A DNA stretch of 64,000 bases, from NCBI RefSeq assembly GCF_026163685.1, contig NZ_JAOXSR010000004.1, positions 186,001-250,000 on the forward strand, in the 5' to 3' direction. Origin of the DNA: Oerskovia flava. GTDB taxonomy: Bacteria > Actinomycetota > Actinomycetes > Actinomycetales > Cellulomonadaceae. How positions within the stretch are numbered: position 1 is the first letter of the stretch; every line of letters starts with the position of its first letter. A program made the position numbers and the translations under genes. The notes beneath the pieces were generated by a model that was not told the DNA's origin, ran no database searches, and saw nothing but the letters and a program-made list of their open reading frames with translations. Below are positions 29,402 through 39,261 of the stretch, piece after piece.

Positions 29402-30190
29402 ATGACCACCGCACCGCTCGAGCTGTTCACGCTGCAGGAGGGGCACGGTGTGCCGCTGCTGCTGCTGCACGGGTTCCCCCTCGACCACCGCATGTGGTCC
29501 GACGTCGTGGCGCACCTCCCGTCGGGGACCACCGTCCTCGCCGTGGACCTGCCGGGCGCGGGGGCGAGCCCGCTCGGGGGCGAGCCGGCGTCGCTCGAGG
29601 CGTCCGCCGACGCCGTCGCCACGACCGTCCGTGCGGCCGGTGTCCACCGTGCCGTGGTCGCAGGTCTGTCGATGGGCGGATACGTCGCTCTCGCCCTGGC
29701 CGAGCGCCACCCGGAGCTCGTCACCGGTTTGGGCCTCGTCGACACGAAGTCGACCGCCGACACCGACGAGGCACGGGCGAACCGGCTGCGGATCGCCGCG
29801 CGGGTGGACTCGGACCAGACGGTCGACGCGGTGCTCGGGATGCCTGGCGTCCTGCTCGGGGAGACGAGCAAGCACGAACGGGGCGGACTGACGGCGCGGC
29901 TGGAGGAGTGGATCCGTGTGCAGCGGCCGGGGGGTGTCGCGTGGTCCCAGCGGGCGATGGCGGCGCGGCCGGACCGCACGGCGGTGCTGACCGGGTTCAC
30001 CGGCCCGGTCGCCGTGGTGGTGGGCGAGGAGGATGCCCTGACCCCGCCCGCGGAGGCGGAGCACATGGCAGCGGCGGCCGGAACGGTCGTCGTGCAGGTG
30101 CCGGGGTCGGGCCACATGAGCGCGATCGAGGCGCCGGCCGACGTGGCCGCCGCGCTGGCGGACCTCCACGACCGCGTCCGCGCGGCCTAG
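29402..30190 (+). CDS. Alpha/beta hydrolase
   Basis: The 262-residue protein has LLLLHGFPLDHRMWSDVVAH (oxyanion loop), the nucleophile elbow GLSMGGYVAL (Ser about residue 88), VVVGEEDALTPP (acid) and PGSGHMSAIEAP (catalytic His), a complete triad in the right order. The overall pattern resembles 3-oxoadipate enol-lactonase-like and haloperoxidase-like hydrolases, but no pathway genes are near. ATG 29402 follows AGGAG at 29391-29395. It lies 76 bases after another hydrolase and is convergent with the next gene. Confidence 0.9.
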   Translation: MTTAPLELFTLQEGHGVPLLLLHGFPLDHRMWSDVVAHLPSGTTVLAVDLPGAGASPLGGEPASLEASADAVATTVRAAGVHRAVVAGLSMGGYVALALAERHPELVTGLGLVDTKSTADTDEARANRLRIAARVDSDQTVDAVLGMPGVLLGETSKHERGGLTARLEEWIRVQRPGGVAWSQRAMAARPDRTAVLTGFTGPVAVVVGEEDALTPPAEAEHMAAAAGTVVVQVPGSGHMSAIEAPADVAAALADLHDRVRAA

Positions 30191-30220
30191 CGGGCGCTCG
30201 CGCGGGTCGAGACGGCAGGG

Positions 30221-30709
30221 TCAGGCGCGCTCGAGGACGAGCGCGAGGGCGTCGGCGAGGTCGATCGACTCGCCGTCCCGGCCGCCTTTGCCCAGCACCA
30301 GCGGCGGGTCCGACGGCTCGGGGAGCGCGCCGCGCCACCGTGCCCTGAGCCCTCCGGCGACGGTCAGGACGTAGAACGTCCCGTCGGTGCCCACCGCCAC
30401 CGACTCGTTCCTGCGCAGGTACCAGCCGGTGAGCGGCGTCCGGTACGTCGCCCCGCCCCCGTAGGAGCGGGCGCGCAGCGGGACCGGGTCGAGCCCGCGC
30501 CGTCGGGCCTCGGCGACGAACTCCACCAGCAGGCGCGCGGCCGCCGCAGACTCCTGCGCCTGGCGCTGAGCCAGCGCACGCTGCTGCTGCTCGGCGGCCT
30601 CGGTGCGTCGCCGACGCCAGGCGGCGGCGTCCTCCGGGGAGGTCGCCGCCGCCTGCTGCTCGTCGTCCTGGGCACCGTTCGTCCCGGTGCCGGGGTCGCG
30701 AGGGGTCAT
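30221..30709 (-). CDS. Hypothetical protein with basic coiled N-terminal half
   Basis: I do not recognise this 162-residue protein. The N-terminal half is a charged, Ala/Gln/Arg-rich helix (WRRRRTEAAEQQQRALAQRQ), probably a coiled coil. The C-terminal half has a small beta-rich domain with GWYLRRNESVAVGTDGTFYV and LGKGGRDGESIDLADALALV. It lies 19 bases after the DivIVA-like gene on the same strand, so the two are probably one operon and may act in the same process. No signal or membrane segment is visible. Confidence 0.7.
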   Translation of the reverse strand: MTPRDPGTGTNGAQDDEQQAAATSPEDAAAWRRRRTEAAEQQQRALAQRQAQESAAAARLLVEFVAEARRRGLDPVPLRARSYGGGATYRTPLTGWYLRRNESVAVGTDGTFYVLTVAGGLRARWRGALPEPSDPPLVLGKGGRDGESIDLADALALVLERA

Positions 30710-30728
30710 CGGGTGGGTCGGACGGCCG

Positions 30729-32183
30729 TCAGGCCGTCGTCGCCGGGGTGGGCTGCTCGGCGTCCTCCTCGGCAGGCCCGTCGGCCTCGGAGACCTCGGA
30801 CTCGTCCGAGGCGGCGCTCGGGCGTGTCTTGGCCTTGGCCGCCTTCGCGTCCTCCTCGCCGACGATCGGGAACTCGGCGGTCAGGAGCGTCGCCGCCGCA
30901 CGGGCGCGCTGCGCCGGCGTGCCGGAGATCGCCGGTGCGGCGGGCTTGGATGCCTTCGCCTGGGCGTCGCCGTCACCGAGCAGGCCCCGCAGCTCGTCGA
31001 GGTAGGTGTTGATCGACTCGTGCTGGCGCGTGAGGTCCTCGAGCTGGCGCTGGGCGGCGGCCCGCTGGTGCTCGGCCTCGGCCTTGGCGTCGCCGACGGT
31101 CTGGTCCGCGAACTCGCGGGCCTCCGCGACGACCTGCTCGGCGTTGCGGCGGGCACCCGCGATGAGGTCCTTGACGTAGGTGTCGGACTCCGCGCGCACC
31201 TTCTCGGCCTGCTCGAGGGCCAGGGCGACACGCTTCTCAGCCTCTGCCGCGTGCTCCTCGGCCGTCGAGACGAGACGGTCGGTCTCCTCCTTGGCGATCC
31301 GGTGCCGCTCGGCGTTCTCCTTCTCGGCGGCCTCGCGCTTCGTCGCGACCTCGAGCTCGGCGTCCGCGAGCGCGGTACGAGCCTGCTCGCGCAGCTCCTC
31401 CATCTCGGAGGTGACGGCGTTGGCGGCCTCGGACGCGATGCGCTTGGCTTCGGCCACCTGCCGCTCGACCTCCCGGCGGGTGTTCTCCAGCAGTTCGGCG
31501 GACTCGCGTTCCGCAGCTTCACGCTGCGCCGCGGTCTCGGCGGCCACCCGTGCTCGGAGCTCCGCGGCCTCGCGCTCGGTGTTCACCCGCAGCTCGGTCG
31601 TCTCCCGCTCGGAGGTCGCGCGCAGCGTCCCCAGCTCGCGCTCGAGGCTGCTGCGGCGCTCGCTCTCCTCGGTCGACAAGGCGCTCTGGATCCGGGCGGC
31701 CTCGCGCTCAGCGGATCCGACGAGCTCCTCCGCACGGCGCTGGGCGCTGATGAGCGTGCTCTCGGCCTCGGCGCTCGTCGTCGAGCGGATCTCGTCCGAC
31801 TCCCGACGGGCGGAGGCGAGCAGCTCGCCGACCTCGTTCTCGGCGCGAGAACGCACCTGACCCGCGGAGAGCTTGGCACGCGCCATCACGTCGGCAGCCT
31901 GGGAGTTGGCCTGCGAGAGGATGTCCGCCGACTGCTCCTCGGCCGATCGCAGGAGCTGCTCGATCCGTGAGCCGAGCCCGGCGTAGGAGGGGCGGTCGGC
32001 TTCCTGGGCGCGACGCTTCGACTCGGTGAGCTCCGTCTGGAGCTGCATCGCGTGCGCGTCGAGCGCCTCGACACGGTCGCGCGCCTCCTCCAGAGCCTTC
32101 TCGAGCTTGTGCAGCTGGCTTTCCACCTGCACACGGTCGTAGCCGCGCATGGTGATGGGGAAGAGCGCGCGCTCGTCAGACAC
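30729..32183 (-). CDS. DivIVA-domain long coiled-coil protein
   Basis: A 484-residue protein that begins SDERALFPITMRGYDRVQVE, a DivIVA-type N-terminal domain (FPxTMRGYDRxQV) that can sense membrane curvature. From about residue 25 to 400 it is an almost uninterrupted Ala/Glu/Arg heptad coiled coil, followed by an acidic, disordered tail. It resembles Scy/FilP-type and Wag31-related polar-growth scaffolds of actinobacteria. GTG 32183 is well supported by GGAGG at 32191-32195 (minus strand); the frame is open far upstream but that is not coding. A role in cell shape or polar growth is inferred from family. Confidence 0.85.
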   Translation of the reverse strand: MSDERALFPITMRGYDRVQVESQLHKLEKALEEARDRVEALDAHAMQLQTELTESKRRAQEADRPSYAGLGSRIEQLLRSAEEQSADILSQANSQAADVMARAKLSAGQVRSRAENEVGELLASARRESDEIRSTTSAEAESTLISAQRRAEELVGSAEREAARIQSALSTEESERRSSLERELGTLRATSERETTELRVNTEREAAELRARVAAETAAQREAAERESAELLENTRREVERQVAEAKRIASEAANAVTSEMEELREQARTALADAELEVATKREAAEKENAERHRIAKEETDRLVSTAEEHAAEAEKRVALALEQAEKVRAESDTYVKDLIAGARRNAEQVVAEAREFADQTVGDAKAEAEHQRAAAQRQLEDLTRQHESINTYLDELRGLLGDGDAQAKASKPAAPAISGTPAQRARAAATLLTAEFPIVGEEDAKAAKAKTRPSAASDESEVSEADGPAEEDAEQPTPATTA

Positions 32184-32528
32184 GTGTAGACCTCCGATGT
32201 GGGCTGGGGCCACGCCGGCGCTGCGATCGTCGCAACGCGTGGTCGGGCGGGGCGATGACAGATCAGATGACCGATCACCGGACTCGTCCCGACGTGTGGT
32301 GCTTCGACCAAGGATACGGGGCCGGGTGAAAAACGAGTAGCGGTCGTCCGGACCGACGTGCCCTTCTCCGGCGCGGGGTGGAGGAGCAGCAGGGTGCGGC
32401 GCGGATCGTGTCGGTGACCCGCGGCGGGCTCGTGAACGGTGTGTGAGGGATCGTCGCCCGCGCCGCGGCTGTCGATCCTGAGAGCGGTTCGCATCTATTG
32501 TAAAAGGTCCAAGACGAAGGGAAGCTCG
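32184..32528. other. Divergent spacer between the DivIVA-like gene and a membrane-protein gene
   Basis: About 345 bases without a convincing gene. It should hold both promoters. TATCCT on the minus strand (32311-32316) and TATTGT on the plus strand (32496-32501) are the best -10 candidates, without clear -35 partners. The latter is followed by AAGGGAAG (32517-32524) before the GTG at 32529. No operator-like palindrome stood out. Confidence 0.4.
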
Positions 32529-33761
32529 GTGCTGCAACGAATCATCGCCGCCGTCCTCATCGCGGTCGGAGTGGCCGGGATAGGCCTCGGTATCGCCTCG
32601 GCGACCCTCTGGCGCGAGAGCGAGACGGTGGTCGCCTCGACGGCGTACACGGGCGACGCGACCTTCCTGGTCACGGACCCCGGTGTCCTCGACCTCGTGG
32701 ACGACGAGGTGACGATCACCGCCCGGGTCCCCGGCGAGCAGGGTGTGACGCTCGCGATCGGACGTGACGTCGACGTCGAGGGGTGGATCGGGCCGGACGT
32801 CCACGCCGCGGTGACCGGTCTGACGGACTGGGAGACGCTGGCCACCCGGGAGATCGAGCCCGAGCCCGCCGAGGAGCCCACCGACGGTGAGGCCACCGAG
32901 GAGCCCGCCGACACCGAGGCGAGCGAGGAGCCGGCCGACGGCGAGGAGCCGGCCACCGACGAGCCCGTCGCTGCCGCCGACCCCGCAGGCTCCGACATGT
33001 GGTTCGCCCAGGCGACCGGTGAGGGCACCGCGAACCTCACCTGGTCCGACGAGCCCGGCCGCTGGCGCCTGATCGCCGCCGGGACGGGGGACGACGCCGT
33101 GGCGCCGGTCCTCGAGCTCACCTGGCCCCGCGTGGTCTCCACGCCGTGGCTGTGGCCCGGTGTCATCGCCGGCTCGCTCCTCACGCTCGTCGGCCTCGCG
33201 CTGCTCGTGGTCTCGCTGCGCTCGCGCGGCGGGTCGTCGAGGCGAGGCGGGGCACGCGGCACGACCGTCGGTGCCGGTGGCACCCCCACGACGGGCGGCA
33301 CCCCGGGCACCGCCGAGAACGGCGCGCCGGACGGCGTGTCGAACGGCACCCGCTCGCCGGCCGTCGGCCCGGTCCGGCGCTCGACGGCAGATGCGCCGAC
33401 CCCGACCCTGGACGAGGGCAGCCCGACGACGTCGACCCTCACGCGTCGACAGCTGCGCGAGCAGGCGGAGGCCGAGCGCGCGACGCGCGAGGCCGACTCC
33501 CGCAACCGCCCGCGGATGCGGTGGATGACGGGGCAGATCCCGCTCGTCCCGAAGGACCGCCGGCCCGCGACCGCAGCCCAGCCGACGGTGGAGCCCTCTG
33601 CGGCCCCGCAGGCGTCGCCGCCGGCCTCGAGCGCCGACGCCTGGCGCAAGGCCTGGGGGTTCCAGAAGACCGGTGGCACGACCGCCGACGCCGCGCAGCC
33701 CGACCCGGCGCGCGCGGACGACCCGGACGCCGGGTCCACGACGACCGGAGGAGATCGATGA
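32529..33761 (+). CDS. Membrane protein with extracellular domain and disordered tail
   Basis: A 410-residue protein with a first membrane segment near the start (IIAAVLIAVGVAGIGLGIAS) and a second in the middle (LWPGVIAGSLLTLVGLALLV). The roughly 190 residues between lie outside the cell and include TAYTGDATFLVTDPGVLDLV, an acidic Glu/Pro/Ala-rich stretch, and a beta-rich region. The cytoplasmic tail is Pro/Thr/Ala/Arg-rich and looks disordered. GTG 32529 is preferred because the membrane segment follows directly. Its stop overlaps the lipoprotein start. I do not recognise a function; the pair is typical of actinobacterial envelope genes. Confidence 0.8.
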   Translation: MLQRIIAAVLIAVGVAGIGLGIASATLWRESETVVASTAYTGDATFLVTDPGVLDLVDDEVTITARVPGEQGVTLAIGRDVDVEGWIGPDVHAAVTGLTDWETLATREIEPEPAEEPTDGEATEEPADTEASEEPADGEEPATDEPVAAADPAGSDMWFAQATGEGTANLTWSDEPGRWRLIAAGTGDDAVAPVLELTWPRVVSTPWLWPGVIAGSLLTLVGLALLVVSLRSRGGSSRRGGARGTTVGAGGTPTTGGTPGTAENGAPDGVSNGTRSPAVGPVRRSTADAPTPTLDEGSPTTSTLTRRQLREQAEAERATREADSRNRPRMRWMTGQIPLVPKDRRPATAAQPTVEPSAAPQASPPASSADAWRKAWGFQKTGGTTADAAQPDPARADDPDAGSTTTGGDR

Positions 33762-34780
33762 AGGCCCGCAGCCCCCGCCGCGCACCTCGCACCCTCGGCG
33801 GGATCGCCGCGGGTGCCGTGGTGGCGCTCACCCTCGCGGCGTGCGCCCAGCCGGTGCCGACCCCCGACCCGGAGGCGTCCCCGGCGACCCCGCCGCCGGT
33901 CCTCACAGAGGCCCAGGACCTCGCGGTGCTCGAGGAGGTCGGATCGGTGCTCGAGGCGTCGGTGGCCGAGAACGACCCGGACCTGCTCGCCCCACGGGTG
34001 ACGGGCCCGGCGCTCGACATCCGCACGAGCCAGCTCAAGGTCGCGGCGGACCGTGACGAGGAAGCGCTCGTCACCGCTCTGCCGACGGAGGTCCAGCAGC
34101 TCGTCGTCCCGACGACACAGACCTGGCCGCGGACGTCGTACGCCGTGAGCGTCCAGCCGGAAGACCTCCAGTCGCCGCGACTGATGGTCTTCGAGCAGGC
34201 CGGCGCCCGCGACCCGTACAAGCTGTGGGGCTGGGTCCGGCTCTTCCCGAGCACGACCCTGCCGAGCTTCGCCGACCCGTCGATCGGGAGCGACGCCGTC
34301 GGGCCCGATGACGAGAGCCTCGCGCTCAGCCCGGCGGACGCCGTCGCGCAGTACGTCGACGTGCTCAACCTGGGCGAGGACTCCGAGTACGACGAGGACT
34401 TCGGCGCGGACCCGTTCCGCACCTTCCTCGAGGAGTACGCCGAGGTGCAGAACGACGCGCTCGAGCCGGCCGACGGCTCGATGACGATGACGTTCGAGGC
34501 CGTCTCCGACGAGCCCGTGCGCGCGGTGCGCACCGCGGACGGCGGAGCGCTCGTCGTCGCGCGGCTCACCTCGCGCGAGGCGCGCACCGCGGAGGAGGAC
34601 GCCGAGATCTCGCCGGCCACCGAGACCGAGCGCTCGCTGTTCGGCGACCGGGACCCGACCAACGAGCTCAACGTGCGCTACATCGACGTCGTGGCGCTCT
34701 ACGTGCCCCCGGCGGACTCCGACGAGCTGATGCAGGCCGTCGGCTCCGAGCACGTCGCGACGGCGGTCTCCACGGGCTGA
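33758..34780 (+). CDS. Hypothetical lipoprotein
   Basis: The 340-residue protein has a lipoprotein signal (TLGGIAAGAVVALTLAACAQ, lipobox LAAC, Cys about residue 28) followed by a Pro-rich linker (PVPTPDPEASPATPPPVL) and a soluble domain with YKLWGWVRLFPSTTLPSFAD and RYIDVVALYVPP. The layout is common for actinobacterial lipoproteins next to a two-segment membrane protein; function unknown. ATG 33758 overlaps the previous stop and has GGAGGAG at 33747-33753, so the two genes are translationally coupled. Confidence 0.82.
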   Translation: MKARSPRRAPRTLGGIAAGAVVALTLAACAQPVPTPDPEASPATPPPVLTEAQDLAVLEEVGSVLEASVAENDPDLLAPRVTGPALDIRTSQLKVAADRDEEALVTALPTEVQQLVVPTTQTWPRTSYAVSVQPEDLQSPRLMVFEQAGARDPYKLWGWVRLFPSTTLPSFADPSIGSDAVGPDDESLALSPADAVAQYVDVLNLGEDSEYDEDFGADPFRTFLEEYAEVQNDALEPADGSMTMTFEAVSDEPVRAVRTADGGALVVARLTSREARTAEEDAEISPATETERSLFGDRDPTNELNVRYIDVVALYVPPADSDELMQAVGSEHVATAVSTG

Positions 34781-34818
34781 GGCGCCGCGCGAATGACGCC
34801 GCGGCACGTCGGAGTTCG

Positions 34819-34824
34819 TACTAT
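34819..34824 (+). promoter_or_regulatory. -10 element of a leaderless promoter
   Basis: TACTAT ends 6 bases before the ATG at 34831 and no ribosome site intervenes, so the YbbN-like gene is probably transcribed from its start codon. Confidence 0.55.
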
Positions 34825-34830
34825 GGAGCC

Positions 34831-35775
34831 ATGAGCGAACCCACTCCGCAGTCGACCTTCGACGTGCGCGGCGCCGTCGACCTGGCGGCGCTCGCGCGCC
34901 CGCAGTCCCCGCCCCCGGGCGCCCCGGGTGGCGCCCCCGCAGCCGACGGCTACGTCGTGGACGTCACCGAGGAGACGTTCGGCGAGCTCGTCGAGTCCTC
35001 GTCGAGCTACCCCGTCGTGGTCCTGCTCTGGCTCCCCACCGACCAGGCGAGCGCGCAGCTCGGCACGGATCTCGGAGCGCTCGCGGCCGAGTACGCCGGG
35101 CGCTTCCAGCTCGCCCGGGTGGACGTGCAGGCGGCCCCGCAGGTGGCCGCCGCCTTCCAGGTCCAGGGTGTGCCGACGGTCGTCGCGATCCTGCAGGGCC
35201 AGCCCGTGCCCCTCTTCCAGGGAGCGGCCGCCGCCGAGCAGATCCGCGGCGTCCTGGACCAGGTGGTCCAGGCGGCCGAGGCGAACGGCGTCACGGGCCG
35301 CGCCCCCGCGCAGGGGGAGACCCCCGTGGCCGAGGAGGAGCAGCCCGAGCAGGAGCCCGAGCTCCCGCCCCTGCACCAGGAGGCGTACGAGGCGATCGAG
35401 CGCGACGACCTCGATGCCGCCGTGGCCGCGTACGAGAAGGCCATCAAGCAGGACCCGCGCGACGCGCTCGCGGTCGCGGGGCTCGCGCAGGTCCGGCTCC
35501 TGGTCCGGACGCGGGTGGGAGACCTGACGCAGGTGCGCACTGCTGCGGCGGACCGGCCCGACGACGTGGAAGCCCAGCTCGCGGTGGCCGACCTCGACGT
35601 GCTCGGCGGCAAGGTCGACGACGCTTTCGCCCGACTTCTCGAGCTCCTGCCGGGTGCGGACGCCGACGCCAAGGAGGCGCTGCGCGTCCGGTTGCTCGAG
35701 TACTTCGAGATCGTGGGCGCCACGGACCCACGGGTGGTCAAGGCCCGCCAGCGCCTGGCGATCAGCCTGTACTGA
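34831..35775 (+). CDS. YbbN/CnoX-like thioredoxin-fold protein with tetratricopeptide-like region
   Basis: The 314-residue protein has a thioredoxin fold (about residues 40-150): YPVVVLLWLPTDQASAQLGT replaces the active-site WCxxC with WLPTDQ, so it cannot be a disulfide reductase, and VQGVPTVVAILQGQPV carries the cis-Pro. After a Glu/Pro-rich linker, a helical repeat region follows (YEAIERDDLDAAVAAYEKAI, VAGLAQVRLLVRT). This architecture matches the YbbN/CnoX co-chaperone family, which protects proteins during oxidative stress. A redox-inactive form is common in actinobacteria. It is convergent with glgB across a strong terminator. Confidence 0.85.
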   Translation: MSEPTPQSTFDVRGAVDLAALARPQSPPPGAPGGAPAADGYVVDVTEETFGELVESSSSYPVVVLLWLPTDQASAQLGTDLGALAAEYAGRFQLARVDVQAAPQVAAAFQVQGVPTVVAILQGQPVPLFQGAAAAEQIRGVLDQVVQAAEANGVTGRAPAQGETPVAEEEQPEQEPELPPLHQEAYEAIERDDLDAAVAAYEKAIKQDPRDALAVAGLAQVRLLVRTRVGDLTQVRTAAADRPDDVEAQLAVADLDVLGGKVDDAFARLLELLPGADADAKEALRVRLLEYFEIVGATDPRVVKARQRLAISLY

Positions 35776-35797
35776 CGGCGGCGCCGTCCGCACGAAC

Positions 35798-35831
35798 CCG
35801 GCGGCGAGGCGCGTTCGCGCCCCGCCGCCGG
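35798..35831. terminator. Strong bidirectional terminator between the YbbN-like gene and glgB
   Basis: CCGGCGGCG (35798-35806) pairs with CGCCGCCGG (35823-35831), and GGCGCG/CGCGCC extend the stem inward to a very short TT loop. It lies 22 bases after one stop and 11 bases before the other. Confidence 0.75.
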
Positions 35832-35842
35832 TTCTTCGTCTG

Positions 35843-38080
35843 TCAGTCGACGGGGGTGAGGAAGAGCACACCCAGGGGTGGGACCCGTAGCGGCACCGAG
35901 TGCGCCCGGCCCTTCCAGGGCACCGTCTCGGCCTCGACCTCGCCGAGGTTCCCGACGCCCGAGCCGCCGTAGATCTCCGCGTCGGTGTTGAGCAGCTCAC
36001 GCCACGCGCCGCCGCGGGGGAGCGGCAGGCGGTAGTCCTCGTGCGGCGTGCCGGCGAAGTTCACGACGACGGCGACCTCGCTCCCGTCGCGGGCGCGGCG
36101 CACGTAGGCGAGGACGTTGTGGTCCGCGTCGTCCGAGTCGAGCCATTCGAACCCCGCCGGGTCGTGGTCCAGCTCCCACAGCGCGGGCGTCGCGCGGTAG
36201 GTGGCGTTGAGGTCGCGCACGGTGCGCAGCACGCCCGCGTGCCCGGCGTCGTCGAGCAGGTGCCACTCGAGGCTCGCGCCCTCGTTCCACTCGCCGCGCT
36301 GGGCGAACTCGCTGCCCATGAAGAGCAGCTGCTTGCCCGGGTGCGACCACTGGTAGGCGAGGAACGACCGGACGCCGGCGAGCTTCTGCCAGTCGTCGCC
36401 AGGCATCCGCCCGAACAGCGAGCCCTTGCCGTGCACGACCTCGTCGTGGCTGATCGGCAGGACGAACTGCTCCGAGTACGCGTACACCATCGAGAACGTG
36501 ATCTCGTGGTGGTGGTAGCGGCGGTTGATCGGCTCCTCGGCGACGTAACGCAGCGAGTCGTTCATCCAGCCCATGTTCCACTTGAGGCCGAAGCCCAGGC
36601 CGCCGGACGACGTCGGGCGCGTGACGCCCGGCCACGCGGTGGACTCCTCGGCGATCATCATCACGCCGGGCGTCCGGCGGTAGGCCGTGGCGTTGGTCTC
36701 CTGGAGGAACGCGATCGCCTCGAGGTTCTCGCGCCCGCCGTGCACGTTGGGGTGCCACTGGCCAGGGCCGCGCGAGTAGTCCAGGTAGAGCATCGACGCG
36801 ACGGCATCCACCCGCAGGGCGTCGACGTGGAACTCCTCGAACCAGTAGGTCGCGTTGGCGACGAGGAAGTTGCGGACCTCGTTGCGCCCGAAGTCGAAGA
36901 CGTAGGTCCCCCAGTCGGGCTGCTCGCCGCGCAGCGGGTCCGGGTGCTCGTAGAGGGGCGTGCCGTCGAACCGCGCGAGCGCCCACTCGTCCTTGGGGAA
37001 GTGGGCAGGGACCCAGTCCACGACGACGCCCACGCCGGCCTGGTGGAGCGTGTCCACGAGGTGGCGGAAGTCGTCCGGGTGGCCGAACCGCGAGGTCGGG
37101 GCGTAGTAGCTCGTCACCTGGTAGCCCCACGACCCGCCGAAGGGGTGCTCGGCGACCGGGAGGAGCTCGACGTGCGTGAACCCCTGCTCGACGACGTACG
37201 CGGTGAGCTGCTCCGCGAGCTCGCGGTAGCCCAGGCCCGGCCGCCACGACCCGAGGTGGACCTCGTAGACGCTCAGCGGCCCGTTGTGCGGGTCGGTCGT
37301 GCGGCGCGTCGCGATCCAGTCGTCGTCGTGCCACACGTGCTCGGAGGCGACGACGACGCTCGCGGTCGCGGGCGGCAGCTCGGTGCCCTTGGCGAGCGGG
37401 TCGGCCTTCTGGCGCCACGAGCCGTCGGGTCCGAGCACCTCGAACTTGTACCGGTCGCCCGCGCCGACGCCGGGCACGAAGATCTCCCACACACCCGTGG
37501 ACCCCAGCGTCCGCATCGCGTGCGTGCCCGACCAGTGGTTGAAGTCGCCGATCACCCGCACGGCCTGCGCGTTGGGCGCCCACACGGCGAACGCCGTGCC
37601 GCTCGTGTCGCCGAGGACGCTCGGGTAGGTGGCGAGGTTCGCACCGAGCACCGTCCAGAGCTCCTCGTGGCGGCCCTCGCGCAGGAGGTGCTGATCGACC
37701 TCGCCCAGGGTCGGCAAGAACCGGTACGGGTCGTCGACCGTCGTGGACACGTCGCCGTAGCGGGCCCGCACCCGGTAGTCGGGGGCGTGGCGGACGGTCC
37801 CGCCCGCGCCGTCGACCTCCGTCGGGACGGGCACCACGGCGACCCACACCCCGTCCTGCTCGTGGGTCGCGGCGTGCTCTCCGTCCGGCAGGACGACCGT
37901 GACCTCGTCCGCCAGCGGGCGCAGCACCCGCACGACGGCGCGCGGATCGTCCGGATCAGGGGACAGGTGCGGGCCGAGGACCGCGTGCGGGTCGAACGCG
38001 CGCCCCTGCGCGAGCGCGGCGAGCACCTCGGGGGGGACGACGACGGGTGGCGTGCTGGGAGTTGCTGGTGACCCGGTCAT
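35843..38080 (-). CDS. glgB: 1,4-alpha-glucan branching enzyme
   Basis: A 745-residue GH13 enzyme with an N-terminal CBM48 region ([20 protein letters not shown]) and the branching-enzyme barrel: [59 protein letters not shown] (nucleophile Asp) and [16 protein letters not shown] (acid/base Glu), with [15 protein letters not shown]. It transfers alpha-1,4 chains to alpha-1,6 branches of glycogen-like glucan. It uses linear chains made by GlgE, so its expected partners are mak-treS-glgE, here 13 kb away on the same strand. ATG 38080 fits the family start. Confidence 0.96.
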   Translation of the reverse strand: MTGSPATPSTPPVVVPPEVLAALAQGRAFDPHAVLGPHLSPDPDDPRAVVRVLRPLADEVTVVLPDGEHAATHEQDGVWVAVVPVPTEVDGAGGTVRHAPDYRVRARYGDVSTTVDDPYRFLPTLGEVDQHLLREGRHEELWTVLGANLATYPSVLGDTSGTAFAVWAPNAQAVRVIGDFNHWSGTHAMRTLGSTGVWEIFVPGVGAGDRYKFEVLGPDGSWRQKADPLAKGTELPPATASVVVASEHVWHDDDWIATRRTTDPHNGPLSVYEVHLGSWRPGLGYRELAEQLTAYVVEQGFTHVELLPVAEHPFGGSWGYQVTSYYAPTSRFGHPDDFRHLVDTLHQAGVGVVVDWVPAHFPKDEWALARFDGTPLYEHPDPLRGEQPDWGTYVFDFGRNEVRNFLVANATYWFEEFHVDALRVDAVASMLYLDYSRGPGQWHPNVHGGRENLEAIAFLQETNATAYRRTPGVMMIAEESTAWPGVTRPTSSGGLGFGLKWNMGWMNDSLRYVAEEPINRRYHHHEITFSMVYAYSEQFVLPISHDEVVHGKGSLFGRMPGDDWQKLAGVRSFLAYQWSHPGKQLLFMGSEFAQRGEWNEGASLEWHLLDDAGHAGVLRTVRDLNATYRATPALWELDHDPAGFEWLDSDDADHNVLAYVRRARDGSEVAVVVNFAGTPHEDYRLPLPRGGAWRELLNTDAEIYGGSGVGNLGEVEAETVPWKGRAHSVPLRVPPLGVLFLTPVD

Positions 38081-38211
38081 GGGTCAACTTTTCCACGTCA
38101 CGGCCCACCTCGCCGACCTGGCTCGCCGCGCCGTCGCCCACGGCCTGCGCGAGGTCGTACCGTATCGGTCAAGGAACGTCACCAGCGTCATCAGCATCGA
38201 GGAGGCCCGCC

Positions 38212-39231
38212 GTGGGGCGCATCACCATCGCCGACATCGCCCAGCGCGCCGGCGTGTCCACGGGGGCCGTGTCCTACGCCCTCAACAACCGTCCGGGCGT
38301 CTCGAAGGAGACGAGGGCGCGCATCCTCGGTGTCGCGGCCGACCTCGGGTGGGAGCCGAGCTCGGCGGCACGGTCGTTGTCGGGAGCCCGGACCGAGACG
38401 GTCGGGCTCGTCCTCGCCCGGCACCCGAGCACCCTGGGCGTGGAGTCGTTCTACATGCAGTTCATCGCGGGGATCGAGTCGGAGCTCTCGCAGCGTTCGT
38501 ACGCGCTGCTGCTGCAGGTCGTCCCGGATCTCGATGCCGAGATGCGCGCGTACCGCACGTGGCGTGCGGCGCGCAGGGTCGACGGGGTCGTGATGGTCGA
38601 CCCTCGGATCGACGACCCCCGGGTCGCCCTGCTCGCGGGCGAGGGCGCCCTGCCTGCTGTGGTCGTCGGGGACACGACGCTGGCCGGGGGGCTGACGAAC
38701 GTCTGGACCGACGACGCGGCGGCCATGCGGGAGTCCGTGCGCTACCTGAGCGCGGTGGGCCATCGCCGGATCGCCCGGGTCTCCGGAGTCCAGAGCTACG
38801 GGCACACCTTCATCCGGGACGAGGCGTTCCGCGAGGAGAGCGCCGCGCTGGGGGTCGAGGGCCAGATCGTCCGCACGGACTACACCCCGGGCCAGGGGGC
38901 GACGGTCACCCGGGCGTTGCTCACGAGCGCGGACCGGCCGTCCGCGATGATCTACGACAACGACGTCATGGCTCTCGCCGGGCTCGGCGTCGCGAGCGAG
39001 CTCGGACTGCAGGTGCCGCAGGACCTCTCGATCATCGCGTGGGATGACTCCCCGCTGTGCGAGGCCACCTATCCCCGCCTCTCGGCACTGAGCCACGACG
39101 TGACGAGCTTCGGTGCGCACGTCGCGCGGCGGTTGTTCGCCGTGATCGACGGCGCCGAGGCCGGCAGCTTCCTCGACTCCACGCCGACGTTGCGGCCCCG
39201 CGGGACCACCGCGCGACTCGCGGCGGGCTGA
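38212..39231 (+). CDS. LacI family transcriptional regulator (probable mannan-locus repressor)
   Basis: The 339-residue protein starts VGRITIADIAQRAGVSTGAV, a LacI helix-turn-helix, followed by a sugar-binding sensor (ETVGLVLARHPSTLGVESFY, AMIYDNDVMALAGLGVASEL, DLSIIAWDDSPLCE). GTG 38212 follows GAGGAGG at 38199-38205. It lies directly before the mannan importer operon on the same strand and is divergent from glgB. Four similar TTAAGCG-type sites precede the importer and both mannanase genes and are the likely targets. The inducer (perhaps mannobiose) is inferred. Confidence 0.9.
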   Translation: MGRITIADIAQRAGVSTGAVSYALNNRPGVSKETRARILGVAADLGWEPSSAARSLSGARTETVGLVLARHPSTLGVESFYMQFIAGIESELSQRSYALLLQVVPDLDAEMRAYRTWRAARRVDGVVMVDPRIDDPRVALLAGEGALPAVVVGDTTLAGGLTNVWTDDAAAMRESVRYLSAVGHRRIARVSGVQSYGHTFIRDEAFREESAALGVEGQIVRTDYTPGQGATVTRALLTSADRPSAMIYDNDVMALAGLGVASELGLQVPQDLSIIAWDDSPLCEATYPRLSALSHDVTSFGAHVARRLFAVIDGAEAGSFLDSTPTLRPRGTTARLAAG

Positions 39232-39261
39232 GCGGCGAGATCTCACCGTGATCACGGGGCC

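Noticed and set aside
32495-34807. 770-residue minus-strand open frame opposite the membrane protein and lipoprotein genes
   Set aside because: The plus strand has a signal peptide, lipobox, membrane segments and coupled starts; the minus frame has only biased composition.
35900-38071. 723-residue plus-strand open frame opposite glgB
   Set aside because: Composition is biased (Arg, Val, Ala) with no recognisable motif; glgB on the other strand carries all catalytic motifs.
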